Assembly (NCBI GenBank): GCA_023393115.1
Contig: JAEWMS010000006.1
Coordinates: 1-64,000 of the forward strand
Reading direction: 5' to 3'
Source: Bacillota bacterium
GTDB lineage: Bacteria; Bacillota; Clostridia; Acetivibrionales; DSM-1351
Length of the DNA stretch: 64,000 nt
The notes beneath the pieces were generated by a model that searched no databases, was not told the DNA's origin, and saw only the letters and a list, made by a program, of their open reading frames with translations. This document shows, in pieces, positions 37,258 through 45,379 of this stretch; the stretch's first letter is position 1; the number at the start of each line of letters is the position of its first letter. Made by a program: the position numbers and the translations under genes.

Positions 37258-37475
37258 GTAAAATGTCGGATTTATTCACTAGTATTGATTTTATGGGCCT
37301 TAGTTAATAAAGTATGCTACTCAATTAACAAGGAAATACTGTCATATTACAATCTTTGCAAGGATTTCAGCGTATCATAAATGTTACGAATTAATTATTT
37401 TTTAAAAATGGTAATTTTTATTAAGTTACATTCGTAGAATGTATATTGTCAATTTATTAAATTTCAGGGGTGGCA

Positions 37476-38597
37476 ATGAAAATGGGAAAACGAATTCTAT
37501 GTATTGGTACTTTGGTTATGACTCTGATTATGCAGAGTGCAACCGTAAGCTGTGCAGAAAACAAAACCGTAATGGAGACAAAGGATTTTGAAGCAGCAGT
37601 AACAAGTACTACACAGGAGCATAAAGAACAGAAAGATATTCAGAATCAATTGGGGCAGGAGGATATTTCAAAGCTCCAGGAACAATTAAGAAAAGACCAG
37701 GATGAACTAAAAAAGAGTCAGGAACAGCTTATAAAAGACCAGGATGAGTTAAAAAAGCATCAGGAGCAGCTAAAAAAAGACCAGGATGAGTTAAAAAAGA
37801 ATCAGGAACAGCTTATAAAAGATCAAGAACAATTGAAGAAAGATCAGGAGCAGTTAAAAGAAGATCAGGAGCAATTACATAAGGAACAAGAGAAGCTGGG
37901 AAATCAGGATAAGAAGAAAAAGCTCAGTTCAGAACTAAATAGCGGTACATATTTAAAATATATTAAAGAACTGGGTTACTATAAAGCTGTCTTTAAAGAT
38001 CAAAAACTGAATACAAGAAATGCAGTACTGTTATTTCAAAGTGATCATAATATGAGCCTTACAGGAGTCTGGGATAATGCTACAAAGGAGATGCTTATCA
38101 ACAGACTTCTCAGTAAAGAACTTACATACGCTGATAAAATTTCAAAAGCACCTACAACCGGCAAATGGATAGCTGTTAATAAAACTAAAAGAATTTTAAC
38201 CCTCTATGAAGGTACAAAAGTACTTAAAAAGTATCCCGTAGCCGTAGGAAATCCGCACACTCTGACCAAGTCCGGCAAGTATTTCATCAATAACAAAATA
38301 ATTGACCCGGACTGGGGCGGAGGAGGATTTGCCGACCCAGTAAAGGGCGGTACTCCGGAAAATCCCCTTGGCAGCCGCTGGCTGGGCATCAATAGAACAG
38401 ATGGTTCATATGGAATCCATGGAACAAACTCCTTCTATTCCATTGGGAAATTCGTATCGCATGGCTGTATAAGAATGCAGAATTATATGGTTGAAGAACT
38501 TTTCCCCCTCGTTCCAATGAAAGCTCCTGTTTGGGTAGGTACACAGGCTGAATTAAAAAACTGGGGCATCACTCAGGATTCGTTTACTGGGAACTAA
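37476..38597 (+). CDS. L,D-transpeptidase (YkuD) with a heptad-repeat stalk
   Basis: This 373-residue exported protein has an N-terminal signal segment (about 1-26), then a coiled-coil stalk at about 68-141 built from seven-residue units such as EQLKKDQ and DELKKSQ. A peptidoglycan-binding-like segment follows (about 155-210), then a YkuD catalytic domain with HGTNSF and SHGCIRM, catalytic Cys331. YkuD enzymes make 3-3 peptidoglycan cross-links or attach proteins to the wall. The start at 37476 follows AGGGG by five bases; a GTG two codons earlier overlaps that site. The stalk is encoded by 21-base and 42-base DNA repeats (37677-37898), so its length could vary between strains. Divergent from the amino-acid ABC operon. 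Confidence 0.9.
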   Translation: MKMGKRILCIGTLVMTLIMQSATVSCAENKTVMETKDFEAAVTSTTQEHKEQKDIQNQLGQEDISKLQEQLRKDQDELKKSQEQLIKDQDELKKHQEQLKKDQDELKKNQEQLIKDQEQLKKDQEQLKEDQEQLHKEQEKLGNQDKKKKLSSELNSGTYLKYIKELGYYKAVFKDQKLNTRNAVLLFQSDHNMSLTGVWDNATKEMLINRLLSKELTYADKISKAPTTGKWIAVNKTKRILTLYEGTKVLKKYPVAVGNPHTLTKSGKYFINNKIIDPDWGGGGFADPVKGGTPENPLGSRWLGINRTDGSYGIHGTNSFYSIGKFVSHGCIRMQNYMVEELFPLVPMKAPVWVGTQAELKNWGITQDSFTGN

Positions 38598-38604
38598 AAC
38601 AAAA

Positions 38605-38646
38605 AGCCCGGATGCACTGATTTTAAAGGTGTTTCCGGGCTGTTTT
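38605..38646 (+). terminator. Terminator after the L,D-transpeptidase gene
   Basis: AGCCCGGA and TCCGGGCT form an eight-base stem with a long loop, followed by GTTTTAT on the plus strand. It lies eight bases after the stop codon. Confidence 0.75.
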
Positions 38647-38649
38647 ATA

Positions 38650-39300
38650 TCTACTTGGATCTTAGGAAGAAAGGTCACATAATATAATGTGGGTCATTGG
38701 GAAAAGTTGTCATCTCACAAGTGTCAAATATCACCTTTCCATACTTTAGTGATATATAACACCTTCGACATTGTTCAATGATAGTGAGATGCTACGTACG
38801 ATTAACAGTTTTACTATTTTCAACTGTCCTACCACAATGGGAGCATATAAATTCTGTGTGACCCTAATATTGATTTACCATCAATTCTTCCTTTTTCAAA
38901 CAACTCTTATGTGGTTTTAAACTCTTGAGTATAACTATCACTAACTCTTGTTAAGTACCGACCATCTTTATGCAAGGAAGTATATGCCCTTGTTATATGA
39001 ATTTGACAGTAATTACGCACTGTAAAATCCGATAAACTGTGTTAATATTAGGAGTGCCTGAGAGGGTAACCTTTCATACCTTGAATCGTTAATATTATTT
39101 AATGACTCCTTGGTATTGAATTTTTAATTATCCTATGGTAAAATACACAATACGAGAACAAATGTCACCCATTGGCGGACATATTATAGAAATAATGTAG
39201 TATACATTTAGTGAACATATGAAATAAATTTAAATAATATATACTAAAATGTGTATTAAACAGATCAATAACAGATTATTTGGATTGGAGGCATAATGTA
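38650..39300. other. 650-base gap with possible decayed sequence
   Basis: No intact gene is visible. On the minus strand at 38792-38854 a short frame ends in a CSHCGRTV zinc-ribbon-like peptide, but the frame is blocked upstream by stops; it may be a transposase relic. At 39050-39110, AGGAGT and ACTCCT enclose a segment containing GTGCCTGAGAGG that faintly recalls part of a TPP aptamer. The end holds the asd leader; ATGTAATG (a start-stop) lies just before the asd ATG. Nothing else is recognised. Confidence 0.3.
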
Positions 39301-40386
39301 ATGTCAAAGTTAAAGGTGGGTATTATTGGTGGAACCGGTATGGTTGGACAGAGATTTATTTCTCTTCTTGAAAATCATCCATGGTTTGAGGTAGTTTCAA
39401 TAGCAGCAAGTGCTAACTCAGCGGGAAAAACATATGAGCAGGCTGTAGGCGGCAGATGGAAAATGTCAACTTCAATGCCTGACAGCGTTAAAAATATTGT
39501 TGTAAAGGATGCATCATTAAATGTAAAGGAAATATGTGCAGAAGTTGATTTCGTTTTTAGTGCGGTAGATATGAAAAAAGACGAAATTAAAAAACTTGAG
39601 GAAGAATACGCAAAAAACGAAACTCCTGTTGTTTCAAACAACTCAGCCCACAGATGGACTCCAGATGTTCCTATGCTTATTCCTGAAATCAACTCCGATC
39701 ATGTTAAGGTTATTGACAGTCAAAGGAAAAGATTAGGAACAAAGAATGGCTTTATAGCTGTTAAGCCAAACTGCTCCATTCAGAGCTATGTTCCTGCTTT
39801 GGACCCATTGAGGAAATTCGGAATTAAGAACGTAGTTGCCTGCACTTACCAGGCCATATCAGGTGCTGGAAAGAACTTTTCCGACTGGCCTGAGATGATC
39901 GATAACGTTATTCCCTACATTGGCGGAGAGGAAGAAAAAAGTGAACAGGAACCATTAAGAATATGGGGTTCTGTTGAAAATGGAGAAATCATCAAGGCAT
40001 CTTCCCCTGTAATCACTACTCAATGTATAAGAGTACCTGTAACAGACGGTCATCTGGCTGCAGTTTTTGTTTCCTTTGAGAACAAGCCCTCTAAGGAAGA
40101 AATTTTCAAGATTTGGGAAAACTACAGCGGTGAACCTCAGACTCTTCAACTTCCAAGTGCTCCGAAGCAATTTGTTAAGTATTTCGAAGAGGACAACAGA
40201 CCACAGACCAAGCTGGACAGAGATATAGAAAACGGAATGGGTGTTACTGTGGGAAGACTTCGTGAGGATCATATGTATGATTACAAATTCGTATGTCTTT
40301 CTCATAATACCGTGCGTGGTGCCGCCGGTGGAGCTGTTTTAATGGCTGAATACCTTAAAGCAAAGGGATATATACAAGCCAAATAA
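39301..40386 (+). CDS. asd: Aspartate-semialdehyde dehydrogenase
   Basis: This 361-residue enzyme reduces aspartyl phosphate to aspartate semialdehyde, the branch point to lysine, diaminopimelate, threonine and methionine. It has the nucleotide-binding GGTGMVGQRF near residue 10 and catalytic Cys158 in VKPNCSIQSY. Sequence and length fit the archaeal/fungal-type subgroup rather than the proteobacterial one. The start at 39301 has GGAGG nine bases upstream; a TTG seven codons earlier is unlikely. It stands alone, with a terminator directly after it. Confidence 0.94.
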   Translation: MSKLKVGIIGGTGMVGQRFISLLENHPWFEVVSIAASANSAGKTYEQAVGGRWKMSTSMPDSVKNIVVKDASLNVKEICAEVDFVFSAVDMKKDEIKKLEEEYAKNETPVVSNNSAHRWTPDVPMLIPEINSDHVKVIDSQRKRLGTKNGFIAVKPNCSIQSYVPALDPLRKFGIKNVVACTYQAISGAGKNFSDWPEMIDNVIPYIGGEEEKSEQEPLRIWGSVENGEIIKASSPVITTQCIRVPVTDGHLAAVFVSFENKPSKEEIFKIWENYSGEPQTLQLPSAPKQFVKYFEEDNRPQTKLDRDIENGMGVTVGRLREDHMYDYKFVCLSHNTVRGAAGGAVLMAEYLKAKGYIQAK

Positions 40387-40446
40387 AATAATTAACATAA
40401 TATAGCTAATAAAGACTATACAGAGCTATAAATATATTTTGTGATT

Positions 40447-40476
40447 AAAGGAAGTTGTTTTTTAACAATTTCCTTT
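40447..40476 (+). terminator. Terminator after asd
   Basis: AAAGGAAGTTGTT pairs with AACAATTTCCTTT around a TTTT loop (13 pairs, one wobble), followed by T-rich sequence on the plus strand. Confidence 0.75.
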
Positions 40477-40518
40477 ATTATTATTGTAAAACTAATGTTA
40501 AATTTGCCGATAAACACC

Positions 40519-40573
40519 AGACACTAGTAGGCGGAACTATTCAGTGTCTTGGGTATTTAGTCCGGCTTTTTTT
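40519..40573 (+). promoter_or_regulatory. Terminator/antiterminator-like leader
   Basis: A terminator-like stem pairs GCGGAACTA (40531) with TAGTCCGGC (40558), with two bulges, followed by seven T. A competing perfect seven-base pairing, AGACACT (40519) with AGTGTCT (40543), would enclose one terminator arm. The two folds are mutually exclusive. It lies about 105 bases before the start of the large gene that follows. Confidence 0.4.
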
Positions 40574-40677
40574 ATTTATTTTTTTAGTGTATAATTAATA
40601 TAATGTCAATGTTCATCAATCAACTAATGAATAAGCCTATAGTTAATATGGCATTCATATACACAAGGAGAGCAACT

Positions 40678-43137
40678 ATGAGCATAAAACCCGATTTTGC
40701 AGGCCAGTACTCATCCAACCAGGGTGAGCTCTTAATATGTGAGGGAGACAGAACCTCCTCTATAGTATTACTGCTTAAAGGAAAGATAGATGTTTTTGTG
40801 TCACCATTTGATGATATTTTCACTAACAATGAATTGCTTATTTCGAGAAGCTGTCGATTATTTACACTGGACCAGAATACTTTTTTGAGTATTAACGATG
40901 TAATCAGAAACGGTCGGAATTCCTTCAGTCTTTCTTCAAAAGACATCTGCACTCTTTATTGCTTCCCTGCAAATTCTATTGCAGACATAAAAAACATAAT
41001 TTCTACCCAGAAGGATTACTCAGCTTATCTGGTTACCTCATTGGCAACCTTGATCGACTTAAGCTATACCGCCTACCAGAAGCTACTTCCTATATGTCAT
41101 AACATTAATGCTCTGACACAAAATTTAATGACCTTCTACTGGGCTATTAAGGATAAATTCTATTTCAGCTATTCTCCTGATATTGAAATATTGAATTCCT
41201 ATCAAAGCGTATATGAAGATTTGAAAAAGGATGGCTATAAATTTTTCCCACTTGATCCAGACATACTATTTACTCAGGAAATTGTTGATACTGTCACTGA
41301 TTCTCCTGATCTAGACAATACAAGTATAGAGTATTTTACAAGTCTATTAAACGTCTCGATGGATAACCGTAAATTATTCTTTAACAGCGAGAGCAATGTA
41401 TGTGAATATCATATAAAAAAGGGTTCTGAAGTATTAGATGCAATTATATTTGAGATCAGGAATATTTTCTCAATACTTTGTAAGAATATGGAATTGATAT
41501 ATCTGTCACCTAGTAACTTGTTAGCTACATACGGCAGAATCGCTACCGATTCAAGAGACGACAAGGAAGCTGCTTTAAATATTCTAAACATTTTAACACA
41601 AGCTTCGGATATTACAAGCCAATGTATCGACAAGCTGCAAAATGAATTTGACTGCTTTACTAATATCAATATAAAGGAATTTACAAGCCTTATAGATACT
41701 GTTCGTTCAAAAGCCGCAATCAGTGCTTCGGCCACAATTTCAGACGATTTAGCTATTGTCTCTGAGCTCCCGAAGGAGCTTGAGAACAGCTTGGAAAAGA
41801 TAATGCAATACTGTTCCTGTCCACAGGATCAAATCGACAGCCTGAACAGAAGACTGAGCCAATTCAGGGTTTTAAAGGATAAAACCTCCTCCGATCCCGA
41901 AGTCAGAGAGCTTCGTTCTTCTATTACAAACGACTTTTTCCAAATCTATGAAGAAGCGTTTAAGAGGACACAAGTTGATAACAGTTGTTCGAAGCTGATA
42001 AGCATGTTTATTAATTTCGGCTATATGGACGAGCGTCTCGTTACAAAAGAACAAGCTATAGCATTATACAGGCTCTGTGATAAAGAATATCCCTGCCCCG
42101 ATTTTAATGTATATAACTCTAAAAAATGGCTTGATCTTATATACACTAACCAGAAAGATCCTTCAATTAATGACTTTGGACAGGATTACTCCGATGTGTT
42201 CAGAGATATGAAAAAGAGGAAGATGGTAACCGATGCGGATAAACCAGCTTATGACCGTGACTTCAAAGCTAAGGTGCATTTTGAAGTAAGCAATATGCTT
42301 AAAACTAACCAAAAGGTATGTCACGGTCATATCAGCAGTTATTTTCCCATACTTCACAAGGATATAATTACCCGTGACCTGGAAAAAGCTGTTGTTACAC
42401 CACATAAGCTTCAGCAGGCTATTAATAATTTACTTGCCATTGATTTCTCAGTGTTCTATAGAGAAATATGGTACAAAAACGAAGCTAAAGGTATTGAAAA
42501 AGAGCCCATAATGAAGGAAATCCGACCGGATATTATCATTGTACCTACTTTTGGGTCAAGAATATCCATGTGGCAGGAAATTACCGGAAAAGCCAGAAAT
42601 ACGCCTGGAAGATTTATAGTCCCGGCTTTTACTGATGAAAACCTCTCCGAACTTGTACTCAAATTAATCGGAGCTTTCCGTTGGGAACTTTGCAGAACTA
42701 TGATGGGAGTCGCCTGGAACGATATTACCGAGAAATCTCTTACCTCTGAATATACCGACTACATTCAGTTTTTTAAGAAAAATCACGATCTGACCGAGGA
42801 TGCAAGGGACAAAATAAAAATTCAGATTCAAAAGAACAGAAATATTATGAGAGATATCTTTACTAGTGACTATGAAACCTGGATTAATTATGAGTCAAAA
42901 GGTATACTGCGTTTGAATAAGCTGGCCCGCTCAATTCTGTTCCGCTATTGCCCTCCTCCAAAGGAAATGCGGAACAATCTGGCAAAACAGCCTGCATTTT
43001 CAGATCTTTTGATGCAGTTTAATAATTCAAGGGCTAAAATTGCCAAGTCACTTTCAGGCAAATACACTAAAATGTTTAAAGATGGCCAGATTGATAAAGA
43101 TATGGAATTGAATCTTATATATTACAGAGATATGTAA
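40678..43137 (+). CDS. Large protein with a cyclic-nucleotide-binding-like N-terminus, function unknown
   Basis: This 819-residue protein has no signal peptide and no TM helix. Residues about 8-120 resemble a cyclic-nucleotide-binding fold (GELLICEGDRTSSIVLLLKG, then beta-rich sequence); the glutamate/arginine phosphate-binding pattern is not clear, so ligand binding is uncertain. The remaining 700 residues are mostly helical and match no family I know, apart from a conserved-looking segment near 620-700 (RPDIIIVPTFGSRISMW, RFIVPAFTDENL, FRWELCRTMMGVAW). There is no obvious DNA-binding helix-turn-helix. The start at 40678 has AAGGAGA seven bases upstream; the frame is open 25 codons further up. 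It appears to be a single-gene unit, perhaps attenuated. Confidence 0.7.
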   Translation: MSIKPDFAGQYSSNQGELLICEGDRTSSIVLLLKGKIDVFVSPFDDIFTNNELLISRSCRLFTLDQNTFLSINDVIRNGRNSFSLSSKDICTLYCFPANSIADIKNIISTQKDYSAYLVTSLATLIDLSYTAYQKLLPICHNINALTQNLMTFYWAIKDKFYFSYSPDIEILNSYQSVYEDLKKDGYKFFPLDPDILFTQEIVDTVTDSPDLDNTSIEYFTSLLNVSMDNRKLFFNSESNVCEYHIKKGSEVLDAIIFEIRNIFSILCKNMELIYLSPSNLLATYGRIATDSRDDKEAALNILNILTQASDITSQCIDKLQNEFDCFTNINIKEFTSLIDTVRSKAAISASATISDDLAIVSELPKELENSLEKIMQYCSCPQDQIDSLNRRLSQFRVLKDKTSSDPEVRELRSSITNDFFQIYEEAFKRTQVDNSCSKLISMFINFGYMDERLVTKEQAIALYRLCDKEYPCPDFNVYNSKKWLDLIYTNQKDPSINDFGQDYSDVFRDMKKRKMVTDADKPAYDRDFKAKVHFEVSNMLKTNQKVCHGHISSYFPILHKDIITRDLEKAVVTPHKLQQAINNLLAIDFSVFYREIWYKNEAKGIEKEPIMKEIRPDIIIVPTFGSRISMWQEITGKARNTPGRFIVPAFTDENLSELVLKLIGAFRWELCRTMMGVAWNDITEKSLTSEYTDYIQFFKKNHDLTEDARDKIKIQIQKNRNIMRDIFTSDYETWINYESKGILRLNKLARSILFRYCPPPKEMRNNLAKQPAFSDLLMQFNNSRAKIAKSLSGKYTKMFKDGQIDKDMELNLIYYRDM

Positions 43138-43140
43138 TTT

Positions 43141-43222
43141 GGAGGTTGGAAGCTAGAAATTGGAAGTAAGAGGTTGGATGAAGACAAGTGAAAAGTGAAC
43201 GTGAAGGGTTAAGGAGAGGATG
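43141..43222. repeat. Degenerate heptanucleotide repeat array B
   Basis: Seven-base units such as GGTTGGA, AGCTAGA, AATTGGA, AGTAAGA, GGTTGGA, then AAGTGAA twice, follow the stop of the large unknown gene. The first part shares the AGTTRGA consensus with the array at 54292, and the second the RAGTGAA consensus with the array at 28099. Confidence 0.6.
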
Positions 43223-43340
43223 TAAAAAATCCTCTGTATGACAGTAAGGAAATGCTCCTTCTTGGCAAATATTGGAATTTATTATTGTTGAGAAGGAGAT
43301 TTTTATGTCAACATTGACAAAAGAGCATGTTAAATAAAAA

Positions 43341-43357
43341 GCCCCGCGAAGCGGGGC
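43341..43357 (-). terminator. Terminator after ridA (UUCG loop)
   Basis: GCCCCGC and GCGGGGC pair perfectly. On the minus strand the loop reads as a C(UUCG)G tetraloop and the stem is followed by TTTTTATTT, a textbook intrinsic terminator downstream of ridA. Confidence 0.85.
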
Positions 43358-43367
43358 CACCATAACT

Positions 43368-43416
43368 ATTCAACATTCACCATTACTTATTAACTATTAC
43401 TTATTAACTATTACTG
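43368..43416. repeat. Degenerate heptanucleotide repeat array C, overlapping the end of ridA
   Basis: Seven units (ATTCAAC, ATTCACC, ATTACTT, ATTAACT, ATTACTT, ATTAACT, ATTACTG) run head to tail. The middle four form a perfect 14-base tandem duplication. The ridA stop codon (43397) and its last codons (AVIVNK) lie inside the array. Confidence 0.75.
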
Positions 43417-43786
43417 CAACACATTCAATTTCAATCAGCACATCCTTCGGAAGTCTTGCAACCTCAACGCAGGATCTCGCAGGGAAATTAGCTGTAAAAA
43501 ACCTTTTGTAAACTTCATTTATTGCTGAGAAATCATTCATATTTTTTATAAAAACTGTAGTCTTTATAACGTTTTCAAGGCTCGCTCCTGCGACCGCCAG
43601 CACTTCTGCCAGGTTTTTCAGAGCCTGTTCGGCTTGAGCCTCCACTCCTCCGGCAACTACCTCACCGGTTTTAGGATCAACAGGAATGGCGCCGGAGGTA
43701 AATACGAAATTTCCGTATTTTACAGCCTGTGAATATGGCCCTATGGCTGCAGGCGCCTTATCGGTAGAAATAATTTCAAAGTTCAT
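43397..43786 (-). CDS. ridA: RidA family enamine/imine deaminase
   Basis: This 129-residue protein of the YjgF/YER057c/UK114 family hydrolyses reactive enamine and imine intermediates released by pyridoxal-phosphate enzymes. It has GPYSQAVK near the N-terminus, the conserved Arg in RSCVEVARLPKD and Glu in EIECVAV. AAAGGAGA sets the start at 43786; an ATG six codons earlier overlaps that site. It lies 48 bases after proA on the same strand. Its final codons are part of a heptanucleotide repeat array. Confidence 0.92.
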   Translation of the reverse strand: MNFEIISTDKAPAAIGPYSQAVKYGNFVFTSGAIPVDPKTGEVVAGGVEAQAEQALKNLAEVLAVAGASLENVIKTTVFIKNMNDFSAINEVYKRFFTANFPARSCVEVARLPKDVLIEIECVAVIVNK

Positions 43787-43834
43787 TCTAAAGTCTCCTT
43801 TCATGCTGTATCAAAATATTTATAACTAATTTGT

Positions 43835-45133
43835 TTACAAGTCCTGTATCTTCTTGTTCAACTTTACATGTTTAAAGGTCTTTCGATTACTAGCATAGTC
43901 GTCCACAATCTGCCCGTTTCCTATAAGCATATACTTATAACTCAGCAAACCCTCCAGGCCTACAGGTCCTCTGGCATGAAGCTTGCTGGTACTGATGCCG
44001 ACTTCTGCACCAAAACCATATTTAAACCCGTCACTGAATCTAGTTGAAGCATTCCAGAATACACTTCCAGAATCCACCATATTCATAAATTTTAAAGCAG
44101 TTTGTTTATTTGAAGTAACTATACTGTCTGTATGTCCAGAACCGTAAGTATTAATATGGTCAATAGCTTCATCTGCATCCGATACAAGCTTAATTGAAAT
44201 GGTGTAATCCAGATATTCTGTAGACCAATCAGCATCTGTGGCTGCTTTTACAGGTATTATCTTCTGAGTTTCTTCATCACCGCAGATTTCTACATTCTTT
44301 TTATCTAATTCAGATTTCAGTCCAGGCAGAAATTCTGGTGCTACAGCTTTATGAACAAGCAACGTTTCTGTAGCGTTACACACTGCCACATACTGAGTTT
44401 TTGAATCAAATGTTATCCTTGTTGCCATTTCTAAATCTGCATCCTTGTCTACATAAACGTGACAGATACCGTCAGCATGTCCCATTACAGGTATTCTTGA
44501 ATTATCCATAATATAGCGGACAAACTCATTTGAGCCTCTAGGTATGACCAGATCTATATACGCATCCATTTTTAACATTTCATTTACATCATCACGGCTT
44601 TCAAGAAGGGTAATCCAACCTCTTGGCATCCCAGCAGCAACTGTTGCCTCCTCAATAATATCAGTTAAGGCTCTATTGGTTTCCTTTGCCTCCCTGCCTC
44701 CCTTAAGAAGCACGCTATTGCCGCTCTTTAGGCATAAGGTTGATATCTGTACCAGGGCATCAGGCCTCGACTCAAATATAATTCCTATAACACCTATGGG
44801 ACAGGTTACTTTGTATAATTCCAGTCCCTCGTCCAGCATAGTTGAATGCATGGTTTTCCCCACTGGCTCCTCAAGCTGTATAAGGCTACGGATACCTTCA
44901 ACTACATCATATATTTTATTCTCGTCAAATTTCAGCCTTTTCAGCAAAGGTGCTGCCAGCTTTTCTTCTTCGCTTCTTTTTATGTCATTAGTATTTGCAG
45001 CAATAAGCTTATCTTTATTTTTCAGCAGTGAATCGGCTATCGCTGATAGTGCTTTGTTTTTTACTGTACCGTCAAGTTCAGCCATCCTAATTGACGCTTC
45101 ACTTGCCTTAATACAAACCTGCTTTATATCCAT
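43835..45133 (-). CDS. proA: Gamma-glutamyl phosphate reductase
   Basis: This 432-residue NADPH-dependent enzyme makes glutamate-5-semialdehyde for proline synthesis. It has the aldehyde-dehydrogenase-like fold, with the AVCNATETLLVH segment carrying the catalytic Cys, and normal length. The usual partner proB is not adjacent, so proA has a separate unit here together with ridA. Its site AGGAGGTTAAT is directly preceded by a perfect hairpin (45145-45162) and could pair with an upstream complement at 45230-45239, which suggests translational control. Confidence 0.94.
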   Translation of the reverse strand: MDIKQVCIKASEASIRMAELDGTVKNKALSAIADSLLKNKDKLIAANTNDIKRSEEEKLAAPLLKRLKFDENKIYDVVEGIRSLIQLEEPVGKTMHSTMLDEGLELYKVTCPIGVIGIIFESRPDALVQISTLCLKSGNSVLLKGGREAKETNRALTDIIEEATVAAGMPRGWITLLESRDDVNEMLKMDAYIDLVIPRGSNEFVRYIMDNSRIPVMGHADGICHVYVDKDADLEMATRITFDSKTQYVAVCNATETLLVHKAVAPEFLPGLKSELDKKNVEICGDEETQKIIPVKAATDADWSTEYLDYTISIKLVSDADEAIDHINTYGSGHTDSIVTSNKQTALKFMNMVDSGSVFWNASTRFSDGFKYGFGAEVGISTSKLHARGPVGLEGLLSYKYMLIGNGQIVDDYASNRKTFKHVKLNKKIQDL

Positions 45134-45244
45134 ATTAACCTCCTAAGCCGCTTTAGCGGCTTTGAGCCAACATTGTGGCCACAAAATGTAATGAAAATCT
45201 ACTCCAATATCCGCAAGGTGGCGAATAAAGGAGGTTAATTGGCC

Positions 45245-45340
45245 ATGCGCGTTTTCAAAGTATTCAACACAAACTCATTACTTCAAACAAGTACTATAAA
45301 TACCTTGAATATGTCGCGCGGCCATAATTTCATAGGTTAG
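45245..45340 (+). CDS. Possible 31-residue small protein
   Basis: AAAGGAGG (45228-45235) and ATG 45245 open a 31-codon frame (MRVFKVFNTNSLLQ...) ending at TAG 45338-45340, inside the left arm of the sixteen-base hairpin. It is transcribed against proA and glpK. The peptide is polar and matches nothing I know. Evidence is the good ribosome binding site only. Confidence 0.22.
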   Translation: MRVFKVFNTNSLLQTSTINTLNMSRGHNFIG

Positions 45341-45379
45341 TTTGGAAGACGAGCTTTAGCGAAGTCTTTCAAGCTAACC
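45335..45379. repeat. Sixteen-base inverted repeat in the proA leader
   Basis: GGTTAGTTTGGAAGAC pairs with GTCTTTCAAGCTAACC, all positions paired if two G-U wobbles are allowed, around a 13-base loop. The loop shares the nine-mer GCTTTAGCG with the small hairpin beside the proA ribosome binding site. Neither strand has a T run. Confidence 0.6.

Noticed and set aside
37677..37898. CRISPR-like or tandem-repeat array
   Set aside because: The repeats are codon-periodic and encode the coiled coil of the L,D-transpeptidase; there are no spacers.
44544..45146. Plus-strand ORF of 200 codons opposite proA
   Set aside because: Shadow of the proA reading frame, Ser/Leu-rich and without a ribosome binding site.
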